DNA of 15,217 nt, from positions 1 to 15,217 of the forward strand of contig JAKAAS010000004.1 in the NCBI GenBank assembly GCA_021802225.1, written 5' to 3'. This document shows positions 13,985 through 15,217 of the stretch, piece by piece. The stretch comes from Bacillota bacterium. GTDB taxonomy: Bacteria; Bacillota_E; Sulfobacillia; Sulfobacillales; Sulfobacillaceae. The notes beneath the pieces are model-generated. The model was not told the DNA's origin. It saw only the letters and a list, made by a program, of their open reading frames with translations, and ran no database searches. How positions within the stretch are numbered: the stretch's first letter is position 1; every line of letters begins with the position of its first letter. The position numbers and the translations under genes are program-made.

Positions 13985-14722
13985 AATTCCGAGTCGCTGG
14001 ACCCATCTCTCTGTATCCAGGTACAAATCGTGCAGAAACTTTTCCGGCTCCCAGTCCAGCATCAGCATGGAATCATTGAGCCTAGTGCCAATAGAGTCCA
14101 TCGTGCGGAACAAGTCGTCGCGCAGGCCAATCAGCTGCGCCTTGTGCTCGATGTCCATCGTGGGCAGTACCTTCTCAAGATAGCGTTCTGAAAAGGCCTG
14201 ATGCCGCGCCTCATCTTTGAGGGTCCTGCGGGACAGGCGGCCGACAACGGTGTCAGGATAGCGCTGGTAGAGTCCCCCGTAAAAATGTTTGGCGAATAAA
14301 TCACTGATCAAAATACCCCAGATCCACTCCGTCGAGTCCTTGTGGCTCAGCAGACGCGCGTGGTAGCGGAACATTTCTGGTATCCGGTGGCGGGTCACCG
14401 GCTCTTCTTGAAAAACATGATACAGCTTGTGCAAATTGCGGAAGTGCCGCGCTTCATCCATCCCCATGCTGCTTAAATACAGAGCTTCCTCGTGGTGGCC
14501 ATGGCTCAGCATGTCGGGCAAGACTGCGCTGACCCCGTACATGGCCGTCTGCTCTCCCAAATAGACAGGGGTCAGAACCTGAGCAATGGCGTGGCGCAGT
14601 TCAGGTGTGATGCGATCCAAATCCCCCCACTCAATGGCGTCGGGTGTCCACTGGTTCAGCGTCCCCTTGTCAAACAGTTTCAACAACTGGTCATCGGACA
14701 TGTCTGGGTTTATTCGTATCAC
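13970..14722 (-). CDS. Ferritin-like diiron carboxylate protein (ribonucleotide reductase R2-like fold)
   Basis: The 250-residue, almost wholly helical product has the metal-ligand layout of a diiron four-helix bundle: Glu57 in YLGEQTA, Glu90/His93 in MDEARH, probably Glu132 in STEWIWG, and Glu171/His174 in KDEARHQAF. The two E..H motifs in an identical DEARH context are characteristic of R2-like ligand-binding oxidases and other ferritin-like oxygenases. Ribonucleotide reductase small subunits are longer (over 300 residues), so a true R2 is unlikely. The substrate is unknown; oxidation of a lipid or small molecule, or oxygen/peroxide handling, would fit. The start is GTG at 14722 with AAAGGAG 9 bases upstream. 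It is monocistronic, with its own promoter and terminator. Confidence 0.75.
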   Translation of the reverse strand: MIRINPDMSDDQLLKLFDKGTLNQWTPDAIEWGDLDRITPELRHAIAQVLTPVYLGEQTAMYGVSAVLPDMLSHGHHEEALYLSSMGMDEARHFRNLHKLYHVFQEEPVTRHRIPEMFRYHARLLSHKDSTEWIWGILISDLFAKHFYGGLYQRYPDTVVGRLSRRTLKDEARHQAFSERYLEKVLPTMDIEHKAQLIGLRDDLFRTMDSIGTRLNDSMLMLDWEPEKFLHDLYLDTERWVQRLGIEPGN

Positions 14723-14746
14723 CTGCGTCAGCTCCTTTATACACTC

Positions 14747-14775
14747 ATTATGGCTAAATTGATCAGTTTTGTCGT
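14747..14775 (-). promoter_or_regulatory. Promoter of the ferritin-like gene
   Basis: On the minus strand ACGACA (-35, 14770-14775), 17 bases, then CATAAT (-10, 14747-14752). The leader to the GTG at 14722 is about 18 bases and holds the AAAGGAG site. Confidence 0.45.
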
Positions 14776-14887
14776 GGGGTGCCGACTTTGGAATCGTAGT
14801 CTGTTGGGACTATTTTGGCGGCAATGCGGCCGAAAGTCCAAAACTGCGTTAAGATCCAGTCATGAAGATATGCAAGGAGGTGGGGTT

Positions 14888-15217
14888 ATGGCCAGATACC
14901 AGGCTAGCAGCCGCTGGATCACGGTGCTGCGAATTTTTGACGGATTGTACTTTTTGTGGCGGGGAATTTTCAAGCTGTACACCCCAACCAGTGTTTGGCT
15001 GGTGCCCCGCGTGACGGCGGCACTGCCGACGACACCCCTGGCTTCTATTATACGCGCCGATATTTTTCCGCATGTGGCGGCGTTTGGCCTGACGGTGGGC
15101 ATTATCGAACTGATTTGCGGCTCCCTCCTATTGCTGTCATGGGGCGGGCGGATTCCCCCACTAGTGTTGGCTCTTCTCAACCTCATATTTTTCCTGACGC
15201 TGGGATTTAAGGAACCT
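14888..15217 (+). CDS. DoxX-like small membrane protein (partial, 3' end outside window)
   Basis: The ATG at 14888 has a textbook Shine-Dalgarno (AAGGAGG, then 7 bases). The frame is open for 110 codons to the window edge. The product starts MARYQASSRWITVLRIFDG and has the pattern of the DoxX/DoxD family: a first helix with LRIFDGLYFLWRGIFKL, a polar loop, then helices AAFGLTVGIIELICGSLLLL and LALLNLIFFLTLGF. DoxX-type proteins are four-helix membrane proteins; DoxD-type members are the small subunit of thiosulfate:quinone oxidoreductase, and others are linked to oxidative stress. The full sequence and the following genes would be needed to choose. It is divergent from the ferritin-like gene across a 165-base gap. 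Confidence 0.6.
   Translation, partial: MARYQASSRWITVLRIFDGLYFLWRGIFKLYTPTSVWLVPRVTAALPTTPLASIIRADIFPHVAAFGLTVGIIELICGSLLLLSWGGRIPPLVLALLNLIFFLTLGFKEP

Noticed and set aside
14770..14840. Spaced GACTTT ... AAAGTC inverted repeat between the ferritin-like and DoxX-like genes
   Set aside because: The arms are only 6 bp and about 40 bases apart, which is expected by chance.

Overview
The window reads as chromosomal DNA of a GC-rich, endospore-forming member of the Bacillota. Three things point there: a gerA-type spore germination operon, a spoIIP sporulation gene with a sigma-E-like promoter, and the holA / rpsT / spoIIP neighbourhood known from Bacillus and its relatives. Strong Shine-Dalgarno sequences and frequent GTG starts fit. 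The composition and gene content suggest a Sulfobacillus-like or Alicyclobacillus-like lineage; that genus-level guess is inference. I saw no rRNA, tRNA, insertion sequence or CRISPR array.

Layout. 1-3236 (minus): germinant receptor operon in the order A subunit, C lipoprotein, B permease; the permease runs off the left edge. 3345-4316 (plus): holA, the DNA polymerase III delta subunit, ending at a bidirectional terminator shared with convergent rpsT (4354-4629, minus). 4823-6073 (plus): spoIIP. 6146-7096 (plus): nucleoside hydrolase. 7109-8403 (minus): fdhD, coupled by an ATGA overlap to an ASCH-domain gene. 8521-9030 (plus): two small two-helix membrane proteins that are paralogues of each other, each with an intramembrane histidine. 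9085-12369 (minus): a three-gene fatty-acid beta-oxidation operon (crotonase, 3-hydroxyacyl-CoA dehydrogenase of the SDR type, acyl-CoA synthetase). 12695-13716 (minus): a two-gene AbiEii-like nucleotidyltransferase / DUF6922-like unit, ATGA-coupled. 13970-14722 (minus): a ferritin-like diiron protein with two DEARH motifs. 14888 to the right edge (plus): the start of a DoxX-like membrane protein.

How the parts fit. The left third serves the spore cycle and housekeeping: germinant sensing, replication clamp loading, the ribosome, and septal peptidoglycan degradation during engulfment. The middle is a set of small metabolic units. The beta-oxidation operon would activate a fatty acid and carry out the hydration and 3-hydroxyacyl oxidation steps; acyl-CoA dehydrogenase and thiolase are not in the window. 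The least explained parts are the paired small membrane proteins beside fdhD, the noncanonical AbiEii-like pair, the structured intergenic DNA upstream of that pair, and the twin-DEARH ferritin-like protein.
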